Positions 1-7,308 of a DNA stretch of 64,000 nt are shown here, in pieces. The stretch lies in assembly GCA_900553315.1 (NCBI GenBank), contig USCW01000001.1:50426-114425 (forward strand), written 5' to 3'. The translations under genes were made by a program, and so were the position numbers. The notes below the pieces were generated by a model. It was not told the origin of the DNA. It did no database searches and was given only the letters and a program-made list of their open reading frames with translations. Each line of letters begins with the position of its first letter. Position 1 is the stretch's first letter. The DNA is from an uncultured Eubacteriales bacterium (GTDB lineage: Bacteria > Bacillota > Clostridia > Christensenellales > Aristaeellaceae).

Positions 1-169
1 GGCCATAGCGGTCGCCAAAACGAATTGTCATTTCGTCGCCAACCTTTACTTCGGCTCCGGGCTTAGCGACCTTACCGTTTAAGGTAACGCGGCCGCCGGA
101 GCAGGCCTCGTTAGCTACCGTCCGCCGCTTAATAATACGGGATACTTTCAAATATTTATCCAGTCGCAT
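1..169 (-). CDS. rqcP: S4-domain RNA-binding protein, RqcP/YabO-like (3' end cut by window edge)
   Basis: The visible N-terminal 56 residues begin [16 protein letters not shown] and continue through an S4 fold (basic helix, then [21 protein letters not shown]). This is the usual start of the small YabO/Hsp15 family. In Bacillus the YabO protein (RqcP) works with RqcH in ribosome-associated quality control, adding C-terminal alanine tails to stalled chains on 50S subunits. The start is fixed by an AGGAG ribosome site just upstream. It lies downstream of spoVB-mazG-hup, the same neighbourhood as yabM-yabN-yabO in Bacillus. The C-terminus is outside the window, so length and completeness cannot be judged. 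Confidence 0.85.
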   Translation of the reverse strand, partial: MRLDKYLKVSRIIKRRTVANEACSGGRVTLNGKVAKPGAEVKVGDEMTIRFGDRYG

Positions 170-186
170 AACGCGTCTCCTTTTAT

Positions 187-219
187 GAAAAAAGCCCGCA
201 GGAGAATTTTCCCGCGGGC
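187..219 (-). terminator. Rho-independent terminator after the HU gene
   Basis: On the minus strand the arms GCCCGC and GCGGGC (194-199 and 214-219) close a hairpin that is followed by a run of six T (188-193). It sits 18 bases past the hup stop codon and before the S4 gene, so the S4 gene may be read mainly by read-through. Confidence 0.85.
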
Positions 220-237
220 AAGCGTTCCCAGTTAAGC

Positions 238-513
238 TTACTTGTTGACGCTGTCCTTCAGCGCCTTGCCAGCCTTAAAGACGGGCGCCTTGGAGGCTTC
301 GATCTTGATTTCCTCACCGGTGCGGGGATTGCGTGCAGTGCGAGCTTCGCGGGTCTTTACCTCGAAGGAACCGAAGCCGACGATCTGAATCTTTTCACCG
401 TTGGCCAGCGCCTCAGTCACGACATCTACAAACGCATTGATGGCCTTTTCAGCATCCTTCTTGTTGGAGCCGGTCTTCTCGGCCAGGGCGGCAGTCAGTT
501 CAGTCTTGTTCAT
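238..513 (-). CDS. hup: HU-family DNA-binding protein
   Basis: This 91-residue protein starts [19 protein letters not shown] and carries the HU signature [18 protein letters not shown], the beta-arm that inserts into the minor groove. HU dimers bend and compact DNA without strong sequence preference. The reading frame is open for 19 more codons upstream, but the start at 513 is chosen because an AGGAGG site precedes it and HU proteins are normally 90-92 residues. It lies between mazG and the S4 gene, an arrangement common in Clostridia. A strong terminator follows. Confidence 0.96.
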   Translation of the reverse strand: MNKTELTAALAEKTGSNKKDAEKAINAFVDVVTEALANGEKIQIVGFGSFEVKTREARTARNPRTGEEIKIEASKAPVFKAGKALKDSVNK

Positions 514-599
514 AGGAAACTCCTCCTTATTGTGTTTACGTGCCATAATGGCTTGATAAAGGCTTACCAAACGAACGTCCCATAAAAAGGCCGCTCGGG

Positions 600-2060
600 T
601 CAGCTACGTCCGGATAACGCTTTGACCCTCTCCCAGTATACATCCATTTCGTGTAAAGTCAAGCCTTCCAACGATTTTCCGTCTTTTTTGATACAATTTT
701 CCATGGCCTCAAACCGTCGGATAAACTTCTCCGTTGCCGCTCGCAGCAGCAGCTCAGGCTGCTTTCCGCATAGGCGCACAACGGTCACGCAGGAAAACAG
801 CAGGTCTCCCAGCTCCTCGCCGGGATCACGTTTGTTCTGCAATTCCTCCAGTACTTCATTGGCTTCTTCTGTGACCTTTGGCAATGCTGCAACGGGATCA
901 TCCCAATCGAAGCCAACCTGCTTGGCCTTGCTCTGTACTTTTGCGGCACGCATGAGCGCGGGCAGACCGGGAGCAACGTCATGCATGGCTGCTGAGAGCG
1001 AATCAAGAAGCTTTTCCGCCTTTTTCAACTGCTCCCAGTTATCAGAAACTTCTTCTGCATTATGGTGGACGGTATCGTTAAAAATATGCGGATGCCGCCG
1101 AATCATCTTGCTGCAAATGGCCGTAGTAATATCCAAATCCGTAAAGGCGCCGTGCTCTGCCGCAATGCAGCCGTGGAAGACAACTTGTAGGAGTACATCG
1201 CCCAATTCATCAGCAATACGATCATCGTCGCCGCCGTCAATGGCATCCACCGCTTCGTAGGCTTCCTCAATCAGATAGGTGCGCAGAGACTCGTGTGTCT
1301 GCTCCCGATCCCAAGGACAGCCCTCGGGACTGCGCAGAAGCTTCATGATTTCCTCAAGGTCAGCAAAACAGAAGCGTTCTCGTTCCTTCAAAGGAACAGC
1401 GGGCACATATATGCAGCAGGTATGATCGAACTTCTTCTGCCGATCCATTTCATAAAGTGGAATCAGCTGCACCTTGCGCGGAAATTTTTCAGAAGGGGCG
1501 AAGAATGCGATTTTCATTTCCTCAGGGTACAACTCAGACAGCCAAAGCTTCACGTCGCCGGCAAGCTCCGCTTTGTCGATCTCCGTAATCAGCATAGGCA
1601 TTCGCGGATCATAAACTGATTTTTGCAAGGCTAACGCGGGAAGCGTGCGAATGCCTTCGCGCTCATTGTGCAGCGAGGCCGGAAGCGCCGCCAGACAGGC
1701 TTGCGCGGCGGAGATGCCGGGAACAACTGTGACTGCTGCATTTTCCGGCGCTGTTTGCATCAGACGTGCTACGGAAGCATCGCAGGTCGCGTCCATCACA
1801 GCATAGGTGAGGGGGGTAGTCTCTGCCATTTGCCACAACTGTGCTGCAATCGCATCGTTCAGGCTATCAAAATCCTCAAAGGTGTCATAAAGCGTATCGA
1901 AATCGGTAAAGGTAATGCCTTCCGACTGCAAATAGGGCACGCAGCCGTGACGTGCGGTACGCAAGACCAGCTTTTTCGCATGGTGCAGCTGTTTATCTGC
2001 GGCAAGCGTCAGCAGCTCGGGAGCGCCCGGTCCCAATGACACCACATAGATCGTATGCAT
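600..2060 (-). CDS. mazG: YabN-type fusion: tetrapyrrole methylase-like domain plus MazG pyrophosphohydrolase
   Basis: The protein has 486 residues. Residues 1 to about 215 form a SAM-dependent methyltransferase-like fold of the tetrapyrrole methylase class (start IYVVSLGPGAPELLTLAA; VVPGISAAQACLAAL). From about 225 on there is a MazG domain with the GCPWDREQTHESL signature, an EEAYE helix and ELGDVLLQVVFH, which hold the Mg-binding acidic residues. A second MazG-like stretch follows (EEANEVLEEL, EELGDLLF). MazG hydrolyses NTPs to NMP and pyrophosphate as nucleotide-pool cleansing. What the methylase half acts on is not known. It lies 15 bases after spoVB, with an AAGGAGG site. Confidence 0.93.
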   Translation of the reverse strand: MHTIYVVSLGPGAPELLTLAADKQLHHAKKLVLRTARHGCVPYLQSEGITFTDFDTLYDTFEDFDSLNDAIAAQLWQMAETTPLTYAVMDATCDASVARLMQTAPENAAVTVVPGISAAQACLAALPASLHNEREGIRTLPALALQKSVYDPRMPMLITEIDKAELAGDVKLWLSELYPEEMKIAFFAPSEKFPRKVQLIPLYEMDRQKKFDHTCCIYVPAVPLKERERFCFADLEEIMKLLRSPEGCPWDREQTHESLRTYLIEEAYEAVDAIDGGDDDRIADELGDVLLQVVFHGCIAAEHGAFTDLDITTAICSKMIRRHPHIFNDTVHHNAEEVSDNWEQLKKAEKLLDSLSAAMHDVAPGLPALMRAAKVQSKAKQVGFDWDDPVAALPKVTEEANEVLEELQNKRDPGEELGDLLFSCVTVVRLCGKQPELLLRAATEKFIRRFEAMENCIKKDGKSLEGLTLHEMDVYWERVKALSGRS

Positions 2061-2075
2061 ATCCGTTCAGCCTCC

Positions 2076-3662
2076 TTAGGAATGTGAGGGACGTTTTGCC
2101 TTGCCGCAGCGAAAGGAGCGGAAGTCCTCTGGAGTCACAGCCTTGACCAGCAGCGCAACGCCGATATAAACTGCTACGCCTAGGGCGATCTCTACCAGCG
2201 TAGTTAGACGATTCAGCGGCAGCAGCTCCCGCAAAAGGAAAACAACCAGTCCCATGGCAGCTGTCGCTGCGCCGGGGCGCACGACCCAGCCCATCCAATT
2301 AAACTTCACATGTCCGTACTTCAGGACAAAGTATAGATTCGGCAGCATAGCTATCGAGTAGCAGACGAGCGATGCAACAGGGCCGCCATGAATATGGAAG
2401 CCGGGAATACCTACCAGAATGTAATTCAACAAGATTTTGCAGCTTACGCCCGCAATCATAGTATACATGGGAATGCGCTGTTTGTGCAGCCCTTGCAGAA
2501 TGCTGCTGGTAGCCTGTACAACGGTGAAGAGCAGCACCGTCAGACTAGATACCGTCAGGAGCTCGCTGGCAACCTGTAAATGCTCTGCCGTCAGCGTTTC
2601 TGCATAGAAGAAAGCCATGATCGGTTTGGCCAACAAGCTCATGCCAATGGAGCAGGGGAAACCAATCAGGAAGGCAAAGCGGAGACCGATGTCGCTCTGA
2701 CGTGCGATTACGTTATTATCATTGATGGCTTTGGCAGCAGAAATGGCCGGAACCAAACTCATAGCTACTGCTAACGCAAGCCCGGTGGGGATGTTGATGA
2801 GGCGAATAACGAGTCCGGAAAACAAGCCGTAAAGAGGCAACGCTTCCTCACGCGTAAGACCGGAGGCAATCATTCGATTAAGTAGCATGGTGGAGTCCAC
2901 AAACTGCGCCAGCGGGACGATGCACGCGCTGATCGTAATCGGGATGGCAATACGAATCAAGCGGCTTGCGAGGGTCTTCCCACTGTAAATTTCCGCCGCA
3001 TCATCCTGTGGAATCTGCTCGAAATTGTTGCGGCGGCGCAGATAGAGGATAATCATGTACAGTAGCGCCAAGGCTTCGACAACCGTAATGCCAAGCAAGG
3101 CTCCCGCAGCGCCATAGGCCATCCCGCGTTGGGAGCCAATATAGGCCAGTGGCAGGGAGATAAAGACCTTTCCTACCTGCTCGATCAACTGCGAAGTAGC
3201 CGTAGGCACCATATTCTGCTGGCCTTGCATAAAGCCGCGGAACGCGGACAATGCACAAACCATGACCAGACAGGGTGCAATAGCAATATAGCCCGGAGCG
3301 GCCTGCGGTTCACCGACGCGAGTCGCCAAAAACTGATTCCCGACAAGCATCAGGATCGTGCAGATGAGTCCCAGCACCGTCAGCATCCACAGCGCAATGC
3401 GGAAAACGCGCTTTGCATTGTGCGGATCATCCTTTGCCAAACAATGAGACACCATGCGCGAGATGGCGACAGGCAAACCGGCTGACGAGACCGTCAGCAG
3501 CAGATTATAGGTTGGAAAAACCAGCTGAAACAGAGCCATACCCTCGGCACCGATCAGCCATGTCAACGGAATGCTGAACAGCACACCGACCAGCTTACAG
3601 ATAATGCCGGTGATACCCAGTACGGTCATGCCGCCCACAAGAGATTTTTGCGTTTTCGACAA
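2076..3662 (-). CDS. spoVB: SpoVB/YabM-type polysaccharide (lipid II) flippase, MATE/MOP superfamily
   Basis: A 528-residue polytopic membrane protein beginning KSLVGGMTVLGITGIICKLVG, as in the SpoVB/MurJ-like flippases of Firmicutes. Hydrophobic segments cover almost the whole length, in keeping with the 14 helices known for the family. Members move undecaprenyl-linked precursors, including peptidoglycan lipid II, across the membrane; SpoVB itself serves spore cortex synthesis. Position upstream of mazG matches Bacillus yabM-yabN. I cannot tell a vegetative from a spore-specific role from sequence alone. A TATAAT element upstream suggests its own promoter. Confidence 0.88.
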   Translation of the reverse strand: MSKTQKSLVGGMTVLGITGIICKLVGVLFSIPLTWLIGAEGMALFQLVFPTYNLLLTVSSAGLPVAISRMVSHCLAKDDPHNAKRVFRIALWMLTVLGLICTILMLVGNQFLATRVGEPQAAPGYIAIAPCLVMVCALSAFRGFMQGQQNMVPTATSQLIEQVGKVFISLPLAYIGSQRGMAYGAAGALLGITVVEALALLYMIILYLRRRNNFEQIPQDDAAEIYSGKTLASRLIRIAIPITISACIVPLAQFVDSTMLLNRMIASGLTREEALPLYGLFSGLVIRLINIPTGLALAVAMSLVPAISAAKAINDNNVIARQSDIGLRFAFLIGFPCSIGMSLLAKPIMAFFYAETLTAEHLQVASELLTVSSLTVLLFTVVQATSSILQGLHKQRIPMYTMIAGVSCKILLNYILVGIPGFHIHGGPVASLVCYSIAMLPNLYFVLKYGHVKFNWMGWVVRPGAATAAMGLVVFLLRELLPLNRLTTLVEIALGVAVYIGVALLVKAVTPEDFRSFRCGKAKRPSHS

Positions 3663-3716
3663 ATGGATGCCGTCCCTTCCTGCTGAAATTTCATATTATT
3701 CATAAGAATACGGTTC

Positions 3717-3745
3717 ATTATACGACGAAATTACCGGGAACACAA
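3717..3745 (-). promoter_or_regulatory. Putative promoter of the spoVB-mazG-hup run
   Basis: On the minus strand TTGTGT (3740-3745) and TATAAT (3717-3722) are separated by 17 bases. The -10 is perfect, the -35 keeps only TTG. The start codon of spoVB lies about 55 bases downstream. Confidence 0.5.
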
Positions 3746-3798
3746 GCGCCGCACGGCACAATTCACTCCGTGGAATTGCCTATGCGCAAAATAGTATC

Positions 3799-3825
3799 CC
3801 CCGTGCAGCATATCGCCACACGGGG
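3799..3825 (-). terminator. Putative terminator after pyrG
   Basis: CCCCGTG (3799-3805) pairs with CACGGGG (3819-3825). On the minus strand the hairpin is followed by GATACTATTTT, a weak U-tract. It stands 20 bases after the pyrG stop and separates pyrG from spoVB. Confidence 0.55.
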
Positions 3826-3846
3826 AAGCATCACAATTTAGACGGA

Positions 3847-5439
3847 TTATTGCAGCGCTGCACGCAGGAAGGCTACAAACAGCGGATGAGGCTTGTTCGG
3901 ACGGGAAATAAATTCGGGATGATAGATCGTACCTACGTAGAAAGGATGATCCTTCATTTCAAAAACCTCGGGGAAGTGATCTTCCACGCTCACGCCGCTG
4001 AATACAAAGCCTTTCTCTGCCAACGGAGCAACGACCGAAGCGTCCACCTCATAACGGTTGCCGTGGCGTTCGGCGATAACGTCCTTCCCGTAAATTGCCT
4101 TTACTATACCATCGCTCAGTTCAATTTCCTGACGCCCCATGCGTGCAGCACGGCGGCTGTCATTAACGGTAATACGCTCTTCGGGAATACGCACCACAGG
4201 ATGCGCAGTCAGCGGGTCGACCTCCGTAGAATTTGCGTCCTTGATGTTGAGCAGATTACGAACGGCTGCCACAACGCTCAACTGCATACCGTAGCCGATC
4301 GCAAAGAAGGGGATATGGTGTGCACGAGCATAAGAGGCTGCCGCCACGATGCCCTCTGCGCCGCGATCGCCGTATCCGCCGGGAGCGATGATTCCATCAT
4401 AGCCCTGAAGCTGGCCTTCCGCGTTATCCATGGAAATCTCTTCGCTGTTCAGCCAAGAAAGCTTTACCTCTACATGGTGTGCGATTGCCGCATGGGTCAG
4501 CGCCTCGGCAACCGAAAGATAAGCGTCATGCAGCGCTACATATTTGCCTACCAGCGCGATCTTCACGGTGCGTGTGGGCGTCAGATAGCGCTGTGCCAGC
4601 TCCTTCCAGTCCTCCAGATCGACCTGCGCGGGCTGGAGCTCCAGCTCACGGCAAACAATATCCGCCAAGCCTTCTTTTTCCAGCATCAGTGGAACCTCGT
4701 ATAGCGTAGGCGCATCAGCATTTTGGACAACATTACCCGTTTTCACATTGCAGAACAGCGCAATCTTGTCCTTGGCCTCGGTAGTGATCGGCACTTCAGT
4801 ACGGCAGACGATCACATCCGGCTGAATACCGATGGAACGCAAAGCCTTCACGCTGTGCTGGGTGGGCTTGGTCTTCATTTCACCGGCTACGGAAATATAG
4901 GGGAGCAGGGTTACATGAATGAAGCAGGTGTTGTGCGCGCCAACCTCCCACTTGAGCTGACGAATGGCTTCCAAGTAGGGCGCGGATTCCATATCGCCCA
5001 CGGTGCCGCCGATTTCGATGATTGCAATATCCGCACCACTATTGGCGGCGGCCTTCTGAATACGATCCTTAATCTCATTCGTCACATGGGGAATGACCTG
5101 CACGGTGCCGCCCTTGTACTCGCCGCGAAGCTCACGCTCCATGATGCTCTTATGCACCTTGCCGGTCGTTACGCTGGCTTCACCGCGCAGATTTTCATCC
5201 GTAAAGCGCTCATAGTGGCCCAGATCCAAGTCGGCAGCCACGCCATCGTCCGTAATGAAGGCCTCTCCATGCTGAAGCGGGCTCAGCAGACCAGGATCCA
5301 CATTATAATAAGGATCGCACTTCTGCATTGAGACCTTATAGCCGCGTGCCTTCAGAAGCCGCCCTAAAGAGGCCGCCGTAATGCCCTTGCCCAGAGAGGA
5401 AACCACACCGCCGGTGACGAAAACGTACTTTGCTGCCAT
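3847..5439 (-). CDS. pyrG: CTP synthase with a glutaminase domain that lacks the catalytic cysteine
   Basis: A full-length 530-residue CTP synthase. The N-terminal amidoligase half (residues 1 to about 265) keeps KYVFVTGGVVSSLGKGI, QHGEAFITDDG, DLDLGHYERF and GGTVGDMES. The C-terminal half is a class I glutamine amidotransferase fold with APGGYGDRGAEG and HPEFISRP. The usual nucleophile motif GICLGMQ is replaced by AIGYGMQ: the codon at 4294-4296 reads GGC, so Gly382 stands where E. coli has Cys379. The LGGTMRLG segment is also lost (DSRRAARMG) and QFHPEF has become IYHPEF. The family converts UTP to CTP using ammonia from glutamine; this copy would be expected to need free ammonia. The frame is intact throughout. 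Confidence 0.9.
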   Translation of the reverse strand: MAAKYVFVTGGVVSSLGKGITAASLGRLLKARGYKVSMQKCDPYYNVDPGLLSPLQHGEAFITDDGVAADLDLGHYERFTDENLRGEASVTTGKVHKSIMERELRGEYKGGTVQVIPHVTNEIKDRIQKAAANSGADIAIIEIGGTVGDMESAPYLEAIRQLKWEVGAHNTCFIHVTLLPYISVAGEMKTKPTQHSVKALRSIGIQPDVIVCRTEVPITTEAKDKIALFCNVKTGNVVQNADAPTLYEVPLMLEKEGLADIVCRELELQPAQVDLEDWKELAQRYLTPTRTVKIALVGKYVALHDAYLSVAEALTHAAIAHHVEVKLSWLNSEEISMDNAEGQLQGYDGIIAPGGYGDRGAEGIVAAASYARAHHIPFFAIGYGMQLSVVAAVRNLLNIKDANSTEVDPLTAHPVVRIPEERITVNDSRRAARMGRQEIELSDGIVKAIYGKDVIAERHGNRYEVDASVVAPLAEKGFVFSGVSVEDHFPEVFEMKDHPFYVGTIYHPEFISRPNKPHPLFVAFLRAALQ

Positions 5440-5488
5440 GATAACGCTCCTTTTCCCTTGGTAAATAGGTATAGAAACACTAAAGATT

Positions 5489-5518
5489 ATTGTATAAGGT
5501 CTGAGGGCAGCTTGTCAA
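5489..5518 (-). promoter_or_regulatory. Putative pyrG promoter
   Basis: On the minus strand a perfect TTGACA (5513-5518) and TACAAT (5489-5494) are separated by 18 bases, about 50 bases before the pyrG start. Confidence 0.65.
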
Positions 5519-5575
5519 GGGTGAAATGAAATCTTGCAGACGCAAAAAAAGTTTTAAAAAATTTTGAAATACCCC

Positions 5576-5604
5576 TAGACAAAACGCTCTTTATTTGTTA
5601 TACT
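5576..5604 (+). promoter_or_regulatory. Promoter of the tRNA-Thr/tRNA-Pro pair
   Basis: TAGACA (5576-5581), a 17-base spacer and TATACT (5599-5604) lie 16 bases before the tRNA-Thr gene. Each hexamer matches the housekeeping consensus at five of six positions. Confidence 0.8.
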
Positions 5605-5620
5605 GCCACGCGTGGCCTTT

Positions 5621-5696
5621 GCCAATATAGCTCAGTTGGTAGAGCGGCTGATTCGTAATCAGCAGGTCATGGGTTCGAGTCCCATTATTGGCTCCA
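5621..5696 (+). tRNA. tRNA-Thr (anticodon CGT)
   Basis: A complete cloverleaf: acceptor arms GCCAATA and TATTGGC, D-arm with AGCTCAGTTGGTAGAGC, anticodon stem GCTGA/TCAGC around loop TTCGTAA, and T-loop GGTTCGAGTCCC. The anticodon CGT reads the ACG threonine codon. The CCA end is encoded (5694-5696). It is the first gene of a two-tRNA unit. Confidence 0.96.
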
Positions 5697-5700
5697 TTTT

Positions 5701-5774
5701 CGAGGTGTAGCGCAGTTTGGTAGCGCGTTTGGTTCGGGACCAAAAGGTCGCGGGTTCGAATCCCGCCACTTCGA
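5701..5774 (+). tRNA. tRNA-Pro (anticodon CGG)
   Basis: Acceptor arms CGAGGTG and CACTTCG, anticodon stem TTTGG/CCAAA around loop TTCGGGA, and T-loop GGTTCGAATCCC form a full cloverleaf. The anticodon CGG reads CCG. CCA is not encoded, unlike the preceding tRNA-Thr that ends four bases upstream. The two share one promoter and one terminator. Confidence 0.96.
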
Positions 5775-5783
5775 CATGATGTA

Positions 5784-5814
5784 CGCCCTTGAGAGTCAAG
5801 GGCGATTTTCTTTT
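5784..5814 (+). terminator. Terminator of the tRNA unit
   Basis: CGCCCTTGA (5784-5792) and TCAAGGGCG (5796-5804) pair perfectly over a GAG loop, followed by ATTTTCTTTT. Confidence 0.9.
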
Positions 5815-5824
5815 ATTCAGAAAC

Positions 5825-5853
5825 TTCCCATTCGTGTTTTTTCATGATATAAT
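5825..5853 (+). promoter_or_regulatory. Putative proC promoter
   Basis: TTCCCA (5825-5830), a 17-base spacer and a perfect TATAAT (5848-5853). The start codon of proC follows about 30 bases later. Confidence 0.6.
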
Positions 5854-5884
5854 GAAGCGCGAAACAGAAAGGGGAGTAATGACA

Positions 5885-6691
5885 ATGAAACGCCTTGGTT
5901 TTATTGGCGCAGGCAATATGGGGAGAGCGATTCTTTCCGGAGCGCTGTACCATGGCATATTGAAAGAATCGGAAATTATCGTAAGTGCTAAGACAAAGAA
6001 GACACTGGATGCTTTGACAGCGATGCATAGCGACTTGACGTGTACGCTGGACAATCGTCAGGTTGCCCGCGAGAGTGAAATTGTTTTATTGGCTGTCAAG
6101 CCGCAATATCTTCATGAGGTACTTACGGATATCCATGATGAGCTGCGCGGAAAGGCTGTGCTCTCCATAGCCGCAGGCTGGACGATGCAAATGCTGCAAG
6201 CTGAAATGGCAGAGTTGAGAATCGAACTCCTGCGTGCCATGCCGAACACGCCGGTGAAGGTGGGAGAGGGCATGACTGCTATATGCGAGGAGCATACTTT
6301 TTCAAAGCCCCACTTTGATTTTGTTATGCAGCTTTTTTCTGCTGTGGGACGTGTTGCAGTTGTCCCGGAAAAGCTGTTTGACGGTGTTATTGCAGTCAGC
6401 GGAAGCAGCCCCGCTTATTTATATATGATGCTGGAAGCCATGGGGGATGCGGCTGTGCGCGAGGGCTTGCCGCGGAAGACCGCCTATGAGATGGCAGCGC
6501 AATCCATGGTCGGCGCTGCAAAGATGCTGCTGGAAACAGGAGAGCATCCGGGGATGCTTAAAGATGCCGTATGCTCCCCGGCAGGGACAACCATTGAAGC
6601 CGTTGCCAGTCTGGAAAAGAGCGGTTTTCGCAGCGCCGTTATGGAAGCCATGGCGGTCTGTGCAGAAAAATCGCGCCAGATGGCAAAGTAA
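5885..6691 (+). CDS. proC: Pyrroline-5-carboxylate reductase
   Basis: A 268-residue protein with the N-terminal Rossmann motif GFIGAGNMG and the C-terminal signature region SGSSPAYLYMM...SPAGTTIEAV, the substrate and dimer helices of ProC. It performs the last step of proline synthesis, reducing pyrroline-5-carboxylate with NAD(P)H in the cytosol. The frame is open further upstream to 5789, but that would overlap the tRNA terminator. Two ATGs (5879, 5885) follow the AGGGGAG site; the second has the better spacing of eight bases. rnhA follows 11 bases later. Confidence 0.95.
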   Translation: MKRLGFIGAGNMGRAILSGALYHGILKESEIIVSAKTKKTLDALTAMHSDLTCTLDNRQVARESEIVLLAVKPQYLHEVLTDIHDELRGKAVLSIAAGWTMQMLQAEMAELRIELLRAMPNTPVKVGEGMTAICEEHTFSKPHFDFVMQLFSAVGRVAVVPEKLFDGVIAVSGSSPAYLYMMLEAMGDAAVREGLPRKTAYEMAAQSMVGAAKMLLETGEHPGMLKDAVCSPAGTTIEAVASLEKSGFRSAVMEAMAVCAEKSRQMAK

Positions 6692-6702
6692 GGAGAAATC
6701 TT

Positions 6703-7197
6703 ATGGAAAATGCTACGCCTACTGCACCGCGTAAGCAGGTGCAGATTTATACGGATGGAGCTTGTTCCGGTAATCCGGGACCGGGCGGTTGGGGAGCCAT
6801 TCTGGTTTTCGGTGCGCACCGCAAGGAAATGAACGGCTACATGGCAGGGACAACCAATAATCGCATGGAGTTGTTCGCGGCAATTAGTGCATTGGGAGCT
6901 CTAAAGGAGCCCTGCGATGTGAAGCTCTATTCCGATTCTAATTATCTGGTACAGGCGTTTCAGGATCATTGGATCGACGGCTGGAAAAAGCGCGGCTGGA
7001 AGAATGCCGCAGGTCAGCCGGTCGAGAATCAAGATCTTTGGTGGTTGCTGATTACGCTTACAAAAAAACATAACGTACAGTTTTACAAGGTCAAGGGTCA
7101 CAGCGATCATCCCGAAAATAACCGATGTGATGAGTTGGCGCGGGCCGCAATTGATGAGTTCCGGCGCATTAACACGCCCCATGAAATGAAGGAATGA
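6703..7197 (+). CDS. rnhA: Ribonuclease HI
   Basis: A 164-residue RNase HI with all four carboxylates of the active site visible: YTDGACSGNPGPGG, NNRMEL, YSDSNYL and NNRCDELAR, plus the mobile-loop histidine in KGHSDHPENN. It cuts the RNA strand of RNA-DNA hybrids. It lies 11 bases after proC behind an AAGGAGAAA site and probably shares its transcript. The window also encodes RNase HII (21587-22207), so both classes are present. Confidence 0.96.
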   Translation: MENATPTAPRKQVQIYTDGACSGNPGPGGWGAILVFGAHRKEMNGYMAGTTNNRMELFAAISALGALKEPCDVKLYSDSNYLVQAFQDHWIDGWKKRGWKNAAGQPVENQDLWWLLITLTKKHNVQFYKVKGHSDHPENNRCDELARAAIDEFRRINTPHEMKE

Positions 7198-7205
7198 CTG
7201 CAAGG

Positions 7206-7233
7206 GGAAGGGGAGAAGAAATTCTCCTCTTCC
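7206..7233 (+). terminator. Hairpin after rnhA, probable terminator
   Basis: GGAAGGGGAGAA (7206-7217) pairs with TTCTCCTCTTCC (7222-7233) over twelve base pairs with one G-T pair and a GAAA loop. The following T-run is short (TTT), so termination may be partial. Confidence 0.65.
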
Positions 7234-7246
7234 TTTAGAAATCTTT

Positions 7247-7280
7247 AACTATTCGCTAAACCATAGTTTCACGAATAGTT
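7247..7280 (+). repeat. Inverted repeat upstream of the tyrosine recombinase gene
   Basis: AACTATTCG (7247-7255) and CGAATAGTT (7272-7280) are perfect inverted arms separated by 16 bases. An inner pair, AAACCATAGTTT (7258-7269), is itself near-palindromic. The repeat ends 28 bases before the recombinase start. It could be an operator or a recombinase binding site; the 16-base gap does not match a standard dif core. Confidence 0.5.
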
Positions 7281-7308
7281 TGATTTGAAAATACCTGAGG
7301 AGGCACCT

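Noticed and set aside
3850..4704. A 284-codon plus-strand frame antisense to pyrG
   Set aside because: A shadow of the pyrG codon pattern; the pyrG frame is intact and matches the family end to end.
5785..5884. An upstream start for proC at 5789
   Set aside because: It would overlap the terminator of the tRNA unit and the proC promoter, and the extra residues are unlike any ProC.
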